DNA of 64,000 nucleotides from Allolobophora icterica (GCA_963556255.1 OY744615.1:46653148-46717147); one strand, 5' to 3'; counted from the first letter of the stretch, positions 46,631 to 60,554 are shown. A program made the numbers and translations. Notes: generated by a model from the sequence alone, not told the origin.

Positions 46631-46743
46631 TGAGTGATTAGCTACGTCTGACAACCGCAATGTCATTATTTTAAATATAGAACGATGGCATGTACATTTG
46701 AAACCGATTTTAAAAGCGGATGATATAGAGTAATAGACAGTGC

Positions 46744-46925
46744 ATGCATAACTGTATACGGCTGCCTTGCAAGGCGCCCATCACGTCCTACATCTCATTT
46801 TCACAAACGCGCCATCTCGCGAATGATAGGCTGAGTGAACCTTGGAAGGGTTACGGGAGGCGATCCCGCTACCTACTGCACTTCACGCCAGTGATGTTAC
46901 CACTACTCTATGGACCCCCAATAAT
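46744..46925 (-). repeat. tRNA-derived SINE, truncated
   Basis: Same family as 30304-30690; the minus-strand head starts at about 46920 (GGGGGTCCATAGAGTAG). Confidence 0.6.
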
Positions 46926-47254
46926 GCCATATATAATATCTGTCGACGACATCGGCCTTTGTTGATTCCGTAACTTAGCCATATCCAGATTGATTTCTAA
47001 TATTTTACCATGTGCCAGAATTACGGAATCGAAGGAGCGCTCTCTTTAGACACCTTTTGTTGGGCGTGGTGGCTCAGTGCAATTATATCAAAAATAGTTG
47101 TTTTTCATTATTTCACATTGTAGTGCCTTTAATGACCTTTGAACTTGGTGGTGGGAATATTTAGAACAATTGAATATCAGTTTTCACTCGGCCTATGCAA
47201 GCATTTGCTTAAATATCTGGCACAACAGAAATCGCTGATTAGAAAAATTTTACG

Positions 47255-47700
<446 letters not shown>

Positions 47701-47989
47701 GCATTTACTAAGCGCCGCAATCTAACGACCAAGCATCAATCGATGCGCTGAGTAATTGTGAGTGAAGGACTTGCTCAGGGTTCCTATACACAGTAACCTT
47801 CACGTTTAGTATCGAGTGTTTAACGACATCTGATGGCTGCCAACGTCGTTAACGCATTTGTTTTAGTGTCATTATATAAAGTTAATTTTCAAATATTAAT
47901 ACGACTATTTGTATTATGGAGCAACTATCGTCACGTCTTAACATTTAACATGTGTGAAACCCAAAACATTGCGATTGTTCGAGCCATAT

Positions 47990-48320
47990 ATTTGCCCGTA
48001 GAGTAATGGGTAACACAGTGGCGTGAAGAGCAGTAGGCACCAAGATCGAACCCCGTAGACCCGTAAGGTTTATTCAGCCTTCCACTTGCTAGGTGGCGGC
48101 GGTGGTTAAATGAATAGTAGGCCATGACTGGCGCCCTGTTGGCTGCCGTGTAAACAGTTGTATTCGACTCCTGTAAAACTGTTATCATGTGCTTCTACTG
48201 TATATATGTATGTAAGGCGCCCTGCGTGGCTGCCGTTTCCACTATATGTATGTTCACTGTACAGCACAGTGCGGTTAGCAGGCGCTTAAATAAAGAAAAG
48301 ATAATTATTTTATTATTTAT
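47990..48320 (+). repeat. tRNA-derived SINE, near full length
   Basis: A box GTAGAGTAATGGGTAACAC, B box AGATCGAACCCCG, then a body matching the reverse complement of 30304-30690. Confidence 0.7.
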
Positions 48321-48514
48321 ACAGAAGTTTCCACATCGACATTTCTCGACACAGTATTTTTAAGTTGTTCAAATCAGTCACATGTCCGCGGAGTTATTTT
48401 TATCCAATATGTAGCTTCTTCTCGCGTAAAGTAAGATCTACGTTAAAGACGTTGGCAACCGTCAGATGTCCTAAAACAGACGATGCTATACGTGTAAAGC
48501 AGGTTTTACTTAAA

Positions 48515-48549
48515 CAGCTTCAAATCGTTTTAACCAAAGCTATATATAT
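48515..48549 (+). promoter_or_regulatory. PSE/TATA module
   Basis: AACAGCTTCAAATCG, then GCTATATATATC. First unit of a tandem pair; a diverged type A hairpin is upstream at 48439-48475. Confidence 0.55.
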
Positions 48550-49010
48550 CTCATTTTGACGACTGTAATTTGGTTATTTCTTGTAGTGGAGCTATCGGCC
48601 AGTTAGTGAGACCGTCAAATAATCTAAACTTAAAAGAGGCAGCCATAGATACAAAATATTCACGACTTCATATTTCTCGGCCTTGGCATATGATATGACA
48701 TTGCATGGTCAGTACTCTCGATCACCCTCTGATCTTTCAGTCGGTGGTGGACTCAACCAGATCGTCGATGACCATAGGGATTAGTTTTCCATGCATTTTA
48801 GTGTACACTTGTCGTAAAAGTGTTAAAGAAGCTTACGCATCGATATTGCTCGACACTGTATAGGTCTATTTAAAAATTCTAATCAGTCACAAGGCAACAG
48901 AATTATTGATAAGAAACTTCTGATTGTGTAATGTTAGATCTCAGTTAACGACAACAACCGTGCTCTGTGGTAAAGCAATCGAAACTACGTGTAAACTTAG
49001 ACATTTTACA

Positions 49011-49045
49011 CACCTTTAAATCGTCTTTCTGCAGTTTTATATAAA
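49011..49045 (+). promoter_or_regulatory. PSE/TATA module
   Basis: ACACACCTTTAAATCG, then TTTATATAAATT. It lies 496 bp after the preceding module and is followed by the same body (GAGAGGCAACCATGG, TTTCTTGGCCTCGGCATATG). Confidence 0.65.
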
Positions 49046-49212
49046 TTATTTATTTGCAAAAAATAACTTAAAACTGTAGATTATAGGAGAAGTTTGTTGT
49101 GAACTGGTCAAGCAAAGGTGCTGACCATCAATTAATCTTATCCAATGAGAGGCAACCATGGGTAGTATATACCAGAGTCTTCACATTTCTTGGCCTCGGC
49201 ATATGAGATCGC

Positions 49213-49910
49213 ATGGCCAGGCCTGTCCCTCACCGTATGATCTTTCAGTCGAGCGACCATGTTTTCAGCGCTGTTCGACGATCTGTCTCATCCTCTGTTT
49301 TCACAACGCTGGTCCATGCTTTCATTTGCTCCCGAATTTACTACTGCAATTCGCTTCTAATCGCTCTTCCTAAGTTCCGTCTGATGTCTCTGCAGTCAGT
49401 CCTAAATGCAGCTGCGAGATTAATAGCACGTCTGCCACGCTACTCACGTATATCATCCTTCATGTTTGAGCAACTGCACTGGCTTCCTCTCTCTGCACGT
49501 ACTAAGTTCAAAATCCTCATTCTGGTGTCCAATACAAAGCGGGGTCTCGCCACAAAATATTTTATCGATGTAATTAACCGGCCTCTTTCTGTCTGCTCGC
49601 ATCGTCCACTTCGCTCCTCGAAACAGATTTGATCTTTCAGTTCCTCATACTAGAACAGCTATGGCGCACTCCAGATCTTTTTGCCTCAATTGGTCCCTCT
49701 CTCTCTGGAGTACCCTGTCTCATTCTACTCGCTCTCAAATTTTAAATAATTTTATTTATGTTCTTTTGGCCTTGCGCACTGACAGCTTTACAAGTGCGCA
49801 CTGACAGCTTTACAAGAGCGCACTGGCAGTTTTACAGGAGCGCCTCTGAACGGTTCACCCTAATAGAGACGCTTCATAAATACTTAAATAAAATACAATA
49901 CAATACAAGT
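49213..49910 (+). mobile_element. CR1-like LINE 3' fragment
   Basis: The frame 49213-49632 reads SRIYYCNSLLIALPKFRL, LQSVLNAAARLIARLPRYS and EQLHWLPLSARTKFKILIL, the thumb/tail of a CR1-type reverse transcriptase. A shift then leads into further tail sequence with a repeated GCGCACTGACAGCTTTACA unit (49786-49840). It ends with an AATAC-rich tail. Inactive. Confidence 0.85.
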
Positions 49911-50316
49911 AGCCTGTGTATTATCCAACACCATGGGTAAGGGTCAACATTTTTTGAAACGCTATTAAACGCGTCTGCGCATCCAATTTTATTTATAGGG
50001 CGAATGTAACGCTTTACAAAGGTGTTTAAAGAACCGCTCTTAATAGTAGCTTTACGTTGACCCTATATGACCTTTCTAAAAGGACTCTCCTCCTCTTCTT
50101 GCAAAGTTGGCGCTATAACATTACTTTTATATCTTACACTTATAGAGCGAACGGATGTCTTTGAATTGGTGTGGAAACAGTTGCTGCTAGATTATGTTTA
50201 AGTAACTGGATGGATGGATACAGACTTACAGAGTTTTAAAACATTTTGTGGCAACAAAGGCCGTTGACGTCGACAGAAATTATTTTGGCTTAATACAGCT
50301 CTATTGGATGGTTAGT

Positions 50317-50392
50317 TGCTCTATAACGACAGTGTTTCATAACAACGATGATTAGCGTCGTCCTCCTCCTTTCTCCAGGCTTGGGACTGGCA
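50317..50392 (-). ncRNA. Conserved hairpin motif, type B
   Basis: Minus strand TGCCAGTCCCAAGCCTGG, GAGGAGGACGACGCTAATC, then CACTGTCGTTATAGAGC. ACGAC pairs with GTCGT, with A-U where other copies have G-U. A type A remnant (GTCGACGTCAACGGCC) follows on the same strand at 50277-50240. Confidence 0.5.
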
Positions 50393-50874
50393 TTGCAAAA
50401 GTACTAGCAGTGGCGGAGTGAGTAAATATAGCTCAAGGCTCGCACGTGAACACGTTACGCTTGCTTTTTTCGTGTAAAAACGGTACACTCCGAGTAAACT
50501 CCGAATGTCGAACACGCCCCTGGGATTCTTATGGAACAAAAAAAAATTCCAGAACGCGGTCGTGCCTTGCGTCTGCATAACTGAGTTGCTCTCTTCAGTG
50601 GGGGGGGGGTGTGCTACCAAAATCCTGGCACCCAAACATGACCGTCGATGACCTTAAACCATTGCAAGAGTTATGGCCACTTATATGTCATACAGAAGTT
50701 TACGCATTGATATTTCTTCTCGTGTAATGTAAGATCTAAGTTAACGACGCTGACAGCTGTCAGATGCATAGAGGTATATAATACCTCTAGAGAGATTATG
50801 TCCTATCTAGGGTGAAGTTAGCCGATCAACACGGCCTTGACCTTTTGTACATCCGGCAAACAAGTTTCGCAAAA

Positions 50875-53800
50875 ATGTCGAAGCGATCGACTTCACGCTG
50901 TGTAGCGTACGGCTGTACCAATTTATTAACGCCCGAAAACAAGACCGCTGGAATATCATTTCATCGGTAAGTTGTTATTTTGTGTCTGTTGTCCTTTTTG
51001 TAATGCTTCGAAAAGAAATGAAAACAGCCTCGTTAAAGTTTGACTGTGTGTGTGTGCCTGCGGGTGAGTAGCAAATTCGAGAAATTCGCGTAGCGAATTC
51101 CAGAAACCCCAATCCCCGAAAAAAAATTTCGCCGGATCCCAGAAATCTATTTTCTAAGTTACAACAAAGTCATTTGTCATTGATCTGTTTGTTGAAACTG
51201 AGGTAAATTTGCAGGGTAAGACAAGCGCTAAAACAACACGTTTAATGCGCTCGTCTGCAGTGCACATACCAGAACCATTGCAGCCGCTGTGTTTCTTTTG
51301 TGAAAAATTAGGTAAAGATAGCTTCCGGTTGTTCATACCAAATGATTTATTTTTCTATTTCTCAGGATGTATGTATATCAGGTTATCATCAGCTTTGTTT
51401 CCTGATTCTAAGTATGTCTTTCTTTTGCTTGTATATGTCTTTCTTTTGCTTTTGAACAATTCTACAGTTAGAAAACCAACTAAAACAACCGAACAGTGAC
51501 TATGTGAAATGTTATTTAAACAAACAGAACGCTAATAATTTTTCAGAAAGTAATGCAGGCGAATAATATTTTCACATTCTGTAATAGGTTTCCGAAAGAT
51601 GCTGAACTCAGAAAGAAATGGGCAGTCCGTTTGCACCGTGACAACTGGGCACCGACAGACTACTCGCGTATCTGTTCAGTTCACTTCGAAGATGTGTGTT
51701 TCTACAACAGTGGCATGCGCAAGAAACTGTTTCCAGGTTTGTGGAACTGACTTTGAATACAGAAATAGGCAAATTAACAAAATGTAAATGCATTTAGTCA
51801 GTGGTTAGATTGCTCATCCAGATGTGGAGGATCACCAATTGTAAAACATAATTAAGAGTACCTGACAAATCTATAGCCAATACGACTTGCTGTTCTCTGT
51901 TTGAATAAACATAAAATGTGCAAAACATGATGCATATAGTTGACGGTTGTTAAGAAACAGTTAGGTGATCTGTTTTTAGTGATGGATGTCATAGGTCTGA
52001 TCAGAGGTGCCAGATCTCAGACCTGGAGGGATCCGACTGAATTTAACCACTACACTTGTTTATTTCATCCAAGAATGCCTTACAATGCCAGTCTGGAATG
52101 TGACTAGTAATTGTGTAGTGTCCTCCTTTCTTACCTGTAAGTGGTTACACCGGGACAAATTCAAATCTTGCACTCATGGTCAGGGCATAATTTCTGGTTG
52201 TGTATTCATTTAATTTGTTAATCATGGCGACAATATATGCAACATTATGACATGATGTGAGATAATTAATCAATTTCAACATTATATGCAATAAACTAGT
52301 GCTTAAAATACATTTTGGTTGATTTCACAATATTCCTGTATTTGTCTTTTAAGGGGCTGAACCGACGCTGTTCAACTTTCCAGCTCATTTGCAGCCAAAG
52401 AAACGTCCAGTCCGACGGGTACTGGAACGCACGTCACACGAAATTGAACACTGTACAGCTGGTGCTGAATTGCCAGGAACAAGTTCTGGTGAACGATCAC
52501 AACCCATTGAACACTGTACAGCTGGTGCTGAACTGCCAGGAACAAGTTCTGGTGAACGATCACAACCCATTGAACACTGTACAGCTGGTGCTGAACTGCC
52601 AGGAACAAGTTCTGCTGAACGATCACAACCCATTGAACACTGTACAGCTGGTGCTGAATTGCCAGGAACAAGTTCTGCTGAACGATCACAACCCACTAGC
52701 CGTAAAACTCCAATAACAGGTGACCATTCATACTTTCTGCAGTCACCAGCAAGGATTAAACGTAAACTGGATACAGCACTAAGTGCTTTAATTACTGCAC
52801 AGAAAAAGCTCAAACTTGCACAGCAGTGTAACCGACGTTTGAAAAAGAGATTTAAAAGTGTTAAAGATCTCTTAGCAGAAATGCAAAAGAAGCAGCTGAT
52901 AACAGAACATGCCGAACAGAATCTATTATCTTCCTTTGATGATTCTGCGTTTGCTCGAATAAATAGACGCATGAGAAGTGCTGCTTCTGGGAAGGTTAAA
53001 ACTCGGTATCCTCTTGAGCTACGTAACTTTGCTATGTCACTACATTTCTATTCCGCTAAAGCATACGACTTTGTTCGAAACCAGTTTGGAAACTGCCTTC
53101 CACACCCAAAGACGTTGGCAAATTGGTACAGCTGCATAGATGGAAACCCTGGATTTCATGACGAGATCTTTGCAGCTCTCCGATATATGGCAGAAAGTCG
53201 GGCTGGAAAGCCACTGATATGCTCTCTGATGGTGGATGAAATAGCCATTCGTAAGCAGGTGGAGTGGGACGGTAAAAGATATGTTGGGTATGTTGATCTG
53301 GGTGTAGCTGTCGAGGACAATAGTAGCCTTCCGGTTGCCAAAGAGGCACTTGTCATGATGATTGTCAGTATGACAGAACATTGGAAGGTGCCGGTGGCAT
53401 ATTTCTTAATTGATGGTCTACAGGGTAAAGAACGGGCAAACCTTGTTCAAATTTGCTTAAAAAAATTGCACGATGCAGGAGTGACCGTTAGGTCACTCAC
53501 TTTTGATGGCAGCTCTGCTAACTGTGCCATGGCACAGCAACTTGGAGCCAAGCTTGATGCTATGCAGCCTCAATCCAGCTTTGAGCATCCCTCAGATCCA
53601 AACCAAAGAGTCTGTATTTTCCTCGATGCTTGCCACATGGTCAAATTAATGCGGAACATGCTAGCCGATAAAAAAGTTCTTTTAGATGTTGATGGTCGAC
53701 AAATAAAGTGGGCGTACATTGAGAATTTGCAAGCACTTCAGACAACAGAAGGTTTACGAGCAGGCAACAAGCTGCACGAGAGACATGTTCAGTGGGAACA

Positions 53801-55043
53801 GCAGAAAATGAAAGTGAAGTTGGCAGTGCAGGCCCTAAGTGCTTCTGTAGCAAATGCTTTAGAGTTCTGTCAGACCACACTAGACCTGCCACAGTTTCAG
53901 GGATGTGAAGCGACTGTTAAATTTATTCGAATAGTTGATCGACTTTTTTATTTCCTTAACAGTCGCAATCCTATTGCTCGTGGATACAAAGCACCAATGC
54001 GGATGACAAATGTGGCAGTCTGGAAACCTTTCGTTGCTGAAGCACAGCAGTACCTACGTGGGTTGAAATTGGCCTCTGGACAACCAGTAAGCCAGAGTTT
54101 GCGCAAGACTGCTGTTATTGGTCTCATAATGTCCAGCATGAGTGCAGTGTCGTTATTCGACACACTTGTGAATGAGGAAGGCGTTTTAAAATACCTTCTG
54201 ACATATAAGGTAAGCCAGGACCATCTTGAGCTCTTCTTCAGTGCTGTAAGAAGTCGTGGAGGATGGAACAATAACCCATCAGCAGTCCATTTGAAAGCAG
54301 CGTGGAAAAAACTGCTTGCACATCAGCAACTGAAGGAAGTTAAAACTGGAAACTGTGTTGCACAGACGAGTTGCCCAATTTTAATGATTTCGTCAAGAAT
54401 TGACAGACAGGAAATGTCTGATGTAGCTACTGTTGCAGCTCTACGACTTACTGACACCTTGAACAAATTAAGTGACGAAAACATAGATTCTGAAAATTAT
54501 GAACCACCGATTGATATTGGAACATTGTCCAAGTTCGTAGAAAATGTGGTGGTCTACATTGCTGGTTTCGTAGTTCGCAAGGTAACAAAACGTCTTGCAT
54601 GCAATGATTGTAAAGCTGTCCTGTTTTGGAACAAAGCCAGTTCTGAACTGTTTCCTACAGATTTTGGACTTCTGGAGATCAAAGACCGTGGAGGTCTCAT
54701 GCGACCTTCTCACGACGTTGTACAGCTTTGCAAAGCTAGTGAGTCACACTTCCGAAGTAGGATGGATCCAAAAGATAAACCAGTAATTGCTACAAGTCTC
54801 AAAACCGCTCTAATTACAGATGTCCTTCAATCTTTCATTGGAAGCAACATCTTTTCTGCATTAATGGACCATTCCACAGGAACTGAGCCAATTAGGGATC
54901 ACCGGGTTCTGCTAATGAAGACAGTTGTTAACGAATACCTTACCTGTCGTCTGCATCATCAGGGCAAATGCTTTACAAGAAGCATTCACGCACAATCCAA
55001 GCGATCTAAGCTAAACAAAACTGTGATTTTTAGTGGTCAGTAG
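50875..55043 (+). CDS. P-element-type THAP transposase, intact (three exons)
   Basis: The exons are 50875-50966, 51588-51736 and 52354-55043, with GT/AG introns and matching phases, giving 976 residues. Residues 1-90 form a THAP zinc finger: C9-X4-C14, C60-X2-H63, the HRFPKD and KKW motifs, and AEPTLFNFP as the AVPTIF box. Residues 111-194 are four 21-residue repeats (63 bp units). A Lys-rich coiled region follows. The catalytic RNase H-like domain has D375 (MVDEIAIRKQ), D465 (LTFDGSSAN) and E706 (DHLELFFSAVRSRGGWNNNP), with the GTP-binding-type insertion between. It would bind the element ends and move it by cut and paste. All key residues are present with no stop, so it may be active. The exon 1 start is the first ATG and gives the canonical THAP start. 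Relatives include THAP9 and Drosophila P transposase. Confidence 0.92.
52443..52694 (+). repeat. Four 63 bp coding repeats in the transposase
   Basis: The repeat copies start at 52443, 52506, 52569 and 52632 and are almost identical. Each encodes IEHCTAGAELPGTSS followed by (G/A)ERSQP. They lie between the THAP finger and the coiled coil. Confidence 0.97.
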
Positions 55044-56500
55044 AATGTCTGGTATCTTCGCTGATCTGTTTCCGGACAGTTTTCAAGAATTGTTATTATT
55101 TCAAGAATTCTCAATGATTCCTTCTCATTTAAAATGTCTAATGGTTTTCCACAAATTATTGTTGTTACTTTTGACTGTGTAGCAAGTTACAGATTAGTAT
55201 GATCACATACCACTATTAAAATAATCTGTTACTGTCAACTTATATTAGCTATTTTAAAAGTGTTTCAGAACTGCATAATTATTAAACCAGATCTTGCATA
55301 AATTTGGGTAACAATTTGCCTGTACTGACACAAAGTAATTTCTATTCTCTCATTGAACTGTCCACTTTGCACCAGTATAAAGCACTTCTAAAATATTACT
55401 TAGTGATGATCATTGTATATGGACTTGAGTACATACTAACCATTAACATAATTGTGAACTAAGTTTTGTGTACAGTCTTGCAGTGCGAGATATTGGCGTA
55501 TATATTTAGTGCGCTTACTTTAGTTTCACGTGTATATGTATATATGATAGATGTATAACGTTTAGTCTTAGTGACACGCGCGGCCGGCCAATCTCGGCTG
55601 CGGCGCGCTATATGTATATTATTAGAGTTCGCTTATGCGCACAGAAGCGGCGCGAAGAATTATGCTGACTAGAGAAGTTTGAATTCGAGTGTGTTCGCTG
55701 TAGTAGTGTGGCTGACTAGTTGAGTTGTAATCGAATTGAGTTCTGTCTGTTTGTTTCTTATTAAACTAGAAGATATTAAACTGTGTTGCTGATTAATTCA
55801 GGTTATACTTATACGTAGAATTAGTGTTCAAAAGGTGAACGTTAAATAGGCGTTAAGTAGACAGAGAACAAGGATTTAATCAGAAGGATTGTCAACGGAA
55901 GGATTGGGTTGACAATAATATTTCGTATTTAATAAAGTAACCAGTGATACTGCAATTTTTACCATACTACATTGTCTTTGGACGACTGCATGTACTCCCT
56001 TTGACATCCATTGTTACTGGATGATGTTAAGAAGGAAAACTTGCATACTTGATTATTAGCACTGTTATTATTATTATGATTATTATAATTATTGTCAGTG
56101 ATATTGGTGTTAGTGTAGCTGTGATGTCGTGACTGGTATTACCAGTATTGTATTATTACTAAGGCGTCAGTATTAATTAAGAAATAAACACATGTATAAA
56201 TGATACTCAGGAAAGAGGGGCCAAGGCTGGGATAAGCTATTAGCTTTTTCTTGGCTCCTGTTGCACTGTACTTGCTGGCTCATGACTGTACTTGTAATAC
56301 TTGTTTTTGTGCAATTAAACACTTCATTCATTCATTCAAAATTGATTGTCTGTATATTTTGAAAGCTTTTTTGATGATCAATAAAGTGAATACTACTATT
56401 ACCACTACACCTCTACTACTTGTTAACAGTGTAACTGTTCAATTCAATTATTGTGTTTGAGTCGTGGGAACTAGCTTATTCAGAAGCGCTTAGTCAAAAC
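55044..56500 (+). other. 3' region of the P-type element with a possible solo LTR
   Basis: No coding frame. 55480-55975 has the look of an LTR: a GC-rich CGCGGCCGGCC part, TATA-like TATATGTATATTA, and TTTAATAAAG near the end. I could not fix its borders or a target duplication. The rest is unassigned AT-rich sequence. Confidence 0.35.
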
Positions 56501-56524
56501 AAAATCGACAGACTGGCTCCCAGT

Positions 56525-56876
56525 CTATCGATTTTATTATTACTATGATTATTACAAACATGTTTAACGTGCGCAAAGTCACATAGAAATGCGAATCTGA
56601 GGCGCGGTTAGTCAGCCGCCAGGTGAAGAACAGTTCGATATCCATATGTTTGGAAGCCAGTGAGAAGTAACGAGTTTTGAGGCGTTTCTTGAAGGAAGAA
56701 GGAGGTCGAGCAACGGATAAACATTGGTAGTCGGTTCCATTCCTTGGGGTCTGCAACACGAGCAATTGCGAGTGAAGGACTTGCCCAAGGTCCGTACGCA
56801 AGGGCTAGAGTGGGATTCGAACCTGCAACCCTCCGGTCACAAGGCGCCGAACTTACCACTGAGCCACCACGCCCCA
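56525..56876 (-). repeat. tRNA-derived SINE inside the P-type element
   Basis: On the minus strand, GTGGTGGCTCAGTGGTAAG (A box) and GGTTCGAATCCCAC (B box) have tRNA spacing. The body follows, with an AATAATAAAATC-type tail near 56530. A truncated head of the same family (GGGCGTGGTGGCTCAGTG) is at 47060 on the plus strand. Confidence 0.75.
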
Positions 56877-56891
56877 ATTTGTATTTGGCGA

Positions 56892-56955
56892 AATACTGGA
56901 GGGAGTTAATTCCAGAGAAGCGTTACTGGAGGGAGTTAATTCCAGAGAAGCGGAG
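56892..56955 (+). repeat. 27-28 bp direct repeat, two copies
   Basis: TACTGGAGGGAGTTAATTCC plus AGAGAAGCG occurs twice in a row. Confidence 0.9.
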
Positions 56956-57566
56956 CAGCTATATGGCTATGGAACGATTTGTACACGTGAGCCAGCCGTC
57001 TACATTTTAGTGATGTAGTGACGGAAGGGCGAAGTGTTAGAGCGGAAGAGCGGGTTGAACATGCATCCGTTTTTGGGGGAAAATAGTCATTTCCTCTAGC
57101 CCAGTGCGAAAACAATACAACAATTACTCATACCACGTATATCACGTACGAATGAGAAACTGGTGATTTACATTACAATGCCATGTTTACGTGGGCTAGT
57201 TCCAGTAACTCGGACCACCAATGGAAATCGATCTCTGGACAACCCCTCGGATAAGACGCAGCGCTCGTGAATAAGCTGGTGCTTTCCGCTTAGCTTTCAA
57301 GTATTTTACACTTTCTGTACTGAAAAATAAATGAACAAACAAGCGGAATAGCGCAAAAGCATTTGGATAGTTTTAGCGCAGCATCTAATCCTGTGCACGT
57401 CACTGGTGACGTAAGCAAGCCGCATAGCCAAAGGGTCAAGGTCGTCTAGCGATTGTGACTTCACTTCAGCCTGCAATGCATATACGTCATACTCTCTCTA
57501 GTGCTTATATTATATCTCATTGGTCAGATGTCGTTAAACACGCGTGTAAAGCAGACTTTATTTAGA

Positions 57567-57600
57567 CACCTTTAAATCTTCTTATTTAGAGATATATATA
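57567..57600 (+). promoter_or_regulatory. PSE/TATA module
   Basis: GACACCTTTAAATC, then AGATATATATAAAG. The hairpin upstream is split by the P-type element. The downstream body has TGGTCCAGCAAAAGATC and TTTCTGGGCCTCGGC. Confidence 0.65.
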
Positions 57601-58162
57601 AAGTCATTTGTCTCTCTTGGTGAATTGTCTGCCGAATCGACTGAATTAGCTTTGGTGAGTTCGTTGCTAACTGGTCCAGCAAAAGATCAAACTGTTAAGA
57701 GGCAACAATGATACCAACTATTAGCGACTTCGTATTTCTGGGCCTCGGCGTATGAGGGAGAATGGCCAGTCCTCTCCTTTGTCGTCCGCTCTTTCAGCCC
57801 AGCGAGCGCGGTTAAGTAACCGAATTAGTTGCTTGGTATTGGTAATTTAAAAACAATTACATAGCGCCAGGTGCTAGGTTGCTTTGGGTCGAGGGCAACC
57901 GATAGCCTGGCATCCAACCAAACAGTTGACTGTGTAAACCGTCTTAGAAGCAGTTTGCTTCTGACGATACTTTATAAATTGTACATGTAATTGAAATTAC
58001 AATGTTAAACTACAATGTTAATTATAATTAGGCCAATGACCCAACCCTTTGCGAACAATCGAACCTTTAAGTTGTCAAAGAAGTGTACGCTTCAGTAGTG
58101 CTTAGGCTGCAAAATTATTAATTATTCTTCAGAAGCTGCCCCTCGTGTAAAGTAAGATCTAC

Positions 58163-58198
58163 GTTAACGACGTTAGCAGCCGAAAGATGTAGTTGAAC
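58163..58198 (+). ncRNA. Conserved hairpin motif, type A
   Basis: GTTAACGACGTTAGCAGCC, then AAGATGTAGTTGAACAC. It lies about 35 bp upstream of the module at 58234. Confidence 0.45.
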
Positions 58199-58233
58199 AC
58201 TCGATACTACGTGGAAAGCAGGCGTCATTTGAA

Positions 58234-58267
58234 CACCTTTAAATCATTTTCGTGGAAGCTATATATT
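58234..58267 (+). promoter_or_regulatory. PSE/TATA module
   Basis: AACACCTTTAAATCATT, then GCTATATATTT. Confidence 0.65.
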
Positions 58268-58370
58268 TAAACGAACTTTGAGAACTGTTAGAATGAAAGA
58301 GAGTTAATTATCTTTGTTTTCATGCAGTGTCGTTAAACTGAGTAAGGGAGAACTGTTGAAAATATTTCCA

Positions 58371-58403
58371 CACCTCTTTTAGGCGAGATAATCGCACTAT
58401 AAG
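58371..58403 (+). promoter_or_regulatory. Variant module CACCTCTTTTAGG/TATAAG
   Basis: CACACCTCTTTTAGG, then CACTATAAGAG. A hairpin arm (AGTGTCGTTAAACTGAG) precedes it at 58327. A third variant copy at 58601-58635 has CACCTCTTTTAAGG and CTATAAATT. Confidence 0.4.
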
Positions 58404-58788
58404 AGCGATTGGCCAGATTTTACGCGATAATTAGGAGATCTTGGGCAGTAAGAGAAAGTGGAGGCGGATTAGAAGAAGAGGAAGAGAACACGACGAGCAT
58501 TAATGCGAGAACGAAGACGAAATGGAGGGAGAGGGTCTTCACAAGATGATCGATGAAAGGAATTTACACCGAAAAGAAAAGTCTTTTCTTATGTTTTTGA
58601 CACCTCTTTTAAGGTTCTTAATCAAACTATAAATTATTTGCCTCGTCTATGTTATGGTAGATAAATTACTCATAAAAAGTTCTGGTTAAAATGATCTGTC
58701 AAAGCTTCGACAGTTACCAGGTTCCCCTGGCAACTTATAACTATTTGTGTATTGGACGAAAGAATGGACCGACAAAGACAGACACACA

Positions 58789-59115
<327 letters not shown>

Positions 59116-59374
59116 CAGTGCTTTTTTTCAGCCGGAACGCGCCGGAACGGCACCTTTTTTTCAACCACCATAAATAATTTATTTATTTTAATAATAAAAA
59201 CAAAAATTTAGTTATTTTAATGTAATTTCAGTGTTTTGAACTATTTTCAGTGTTTACTGAGACCCTCCCAATCCCCAATCCCGTTTTTCTCTGGACTTTA
59301 GGCTGCCGATAATTGTTCCGTTCCGGAAGCTATTGTTCCGTTCCGGAACCTTTTTATCTAGTAAAAAAGCACTG
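59116..59374 (+). mobile_element. hAT-type MITE within a microsatellite, 259 bp
   Basis: Ends CAGTGCTTTTTT and AAAAAAGCACTG are inverted. Both flanks are ATT repeat, so the 8 bp duplication is ATTATTAT-like but cannot be told from the repeat. Inside is a repeated GTTCCGTTCCGGAA. Confidence 0.8.
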
Positions 59375-59377
59375 ATT

Positions 59378-60297
<920 letters not shown>

Positions 60298-60299
60298 AC

Positions 60300-60305
60300 T
60301 ACTAC

Positions 60306-60401
<96 letters not shown>

Positions 60402-60405
60402 CGAC
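60300..60405. repeat. (ATT)n microsatellite
   Basis: Triplet run with one GTT interruption. Confidence 0.95.
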
Positions 60406-60554
60406 TAGATTTCCATTATCTTCAACTAGAGTTCTTGTGCTTGTCTTTTTGGCAGCTATCAGTTTCCGACGATCCACAAAATCGGCGAAGGTCTTGTTCA
60501 TGTTCTTGACCAGTTAAAGTAAGTATAACACTGGAACTGGAAGATTTAGCATTG

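Larger units (their letters stand above)
50767..57522 (+). mobile_element. Complete P-type (THAP) DNA transposon, 6.76 kb
   Basis: The ends are imperfect inverted repeats of about 40 bp: CTAGAGAGATTATG from 50787 on the left, and CTAGAGAGAGTATG read inward from the right. A perfect 8 bp duplication GTCAGATG flanks it (50759-50766 and 57523-57530), as expected for P elements. Joining the flanks restores a type A hairpin plus promoter module like the one at 33999-34103, which confirms the borders. It contains an open three-exon transposase gene, then about 2.5 kb of 3' sequence with later insertions. Confidence 0.9.
57610..58780. repeat. Promoter/hairpin repeat zone
   Basis: Related to 33900-34330. 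Holds the modules at 58234, 58371 and 58601. No gene; part of 58400-58560 is unassigned. Confidence 0.5.

Noticed and set aside
52372..52972. Minus-strand frames over the transposase repeats
   Set aside because: Mirror frames of the 63 bp coding repeats; the plus-strand frame has domain support.
55480..55975. Confident solo LTR
   Set aside because: Promoter and poly(A)-like signals are present, but no TG..CA borders with a 5 bp duplication could be fixed; kept only as a low-confidence note.
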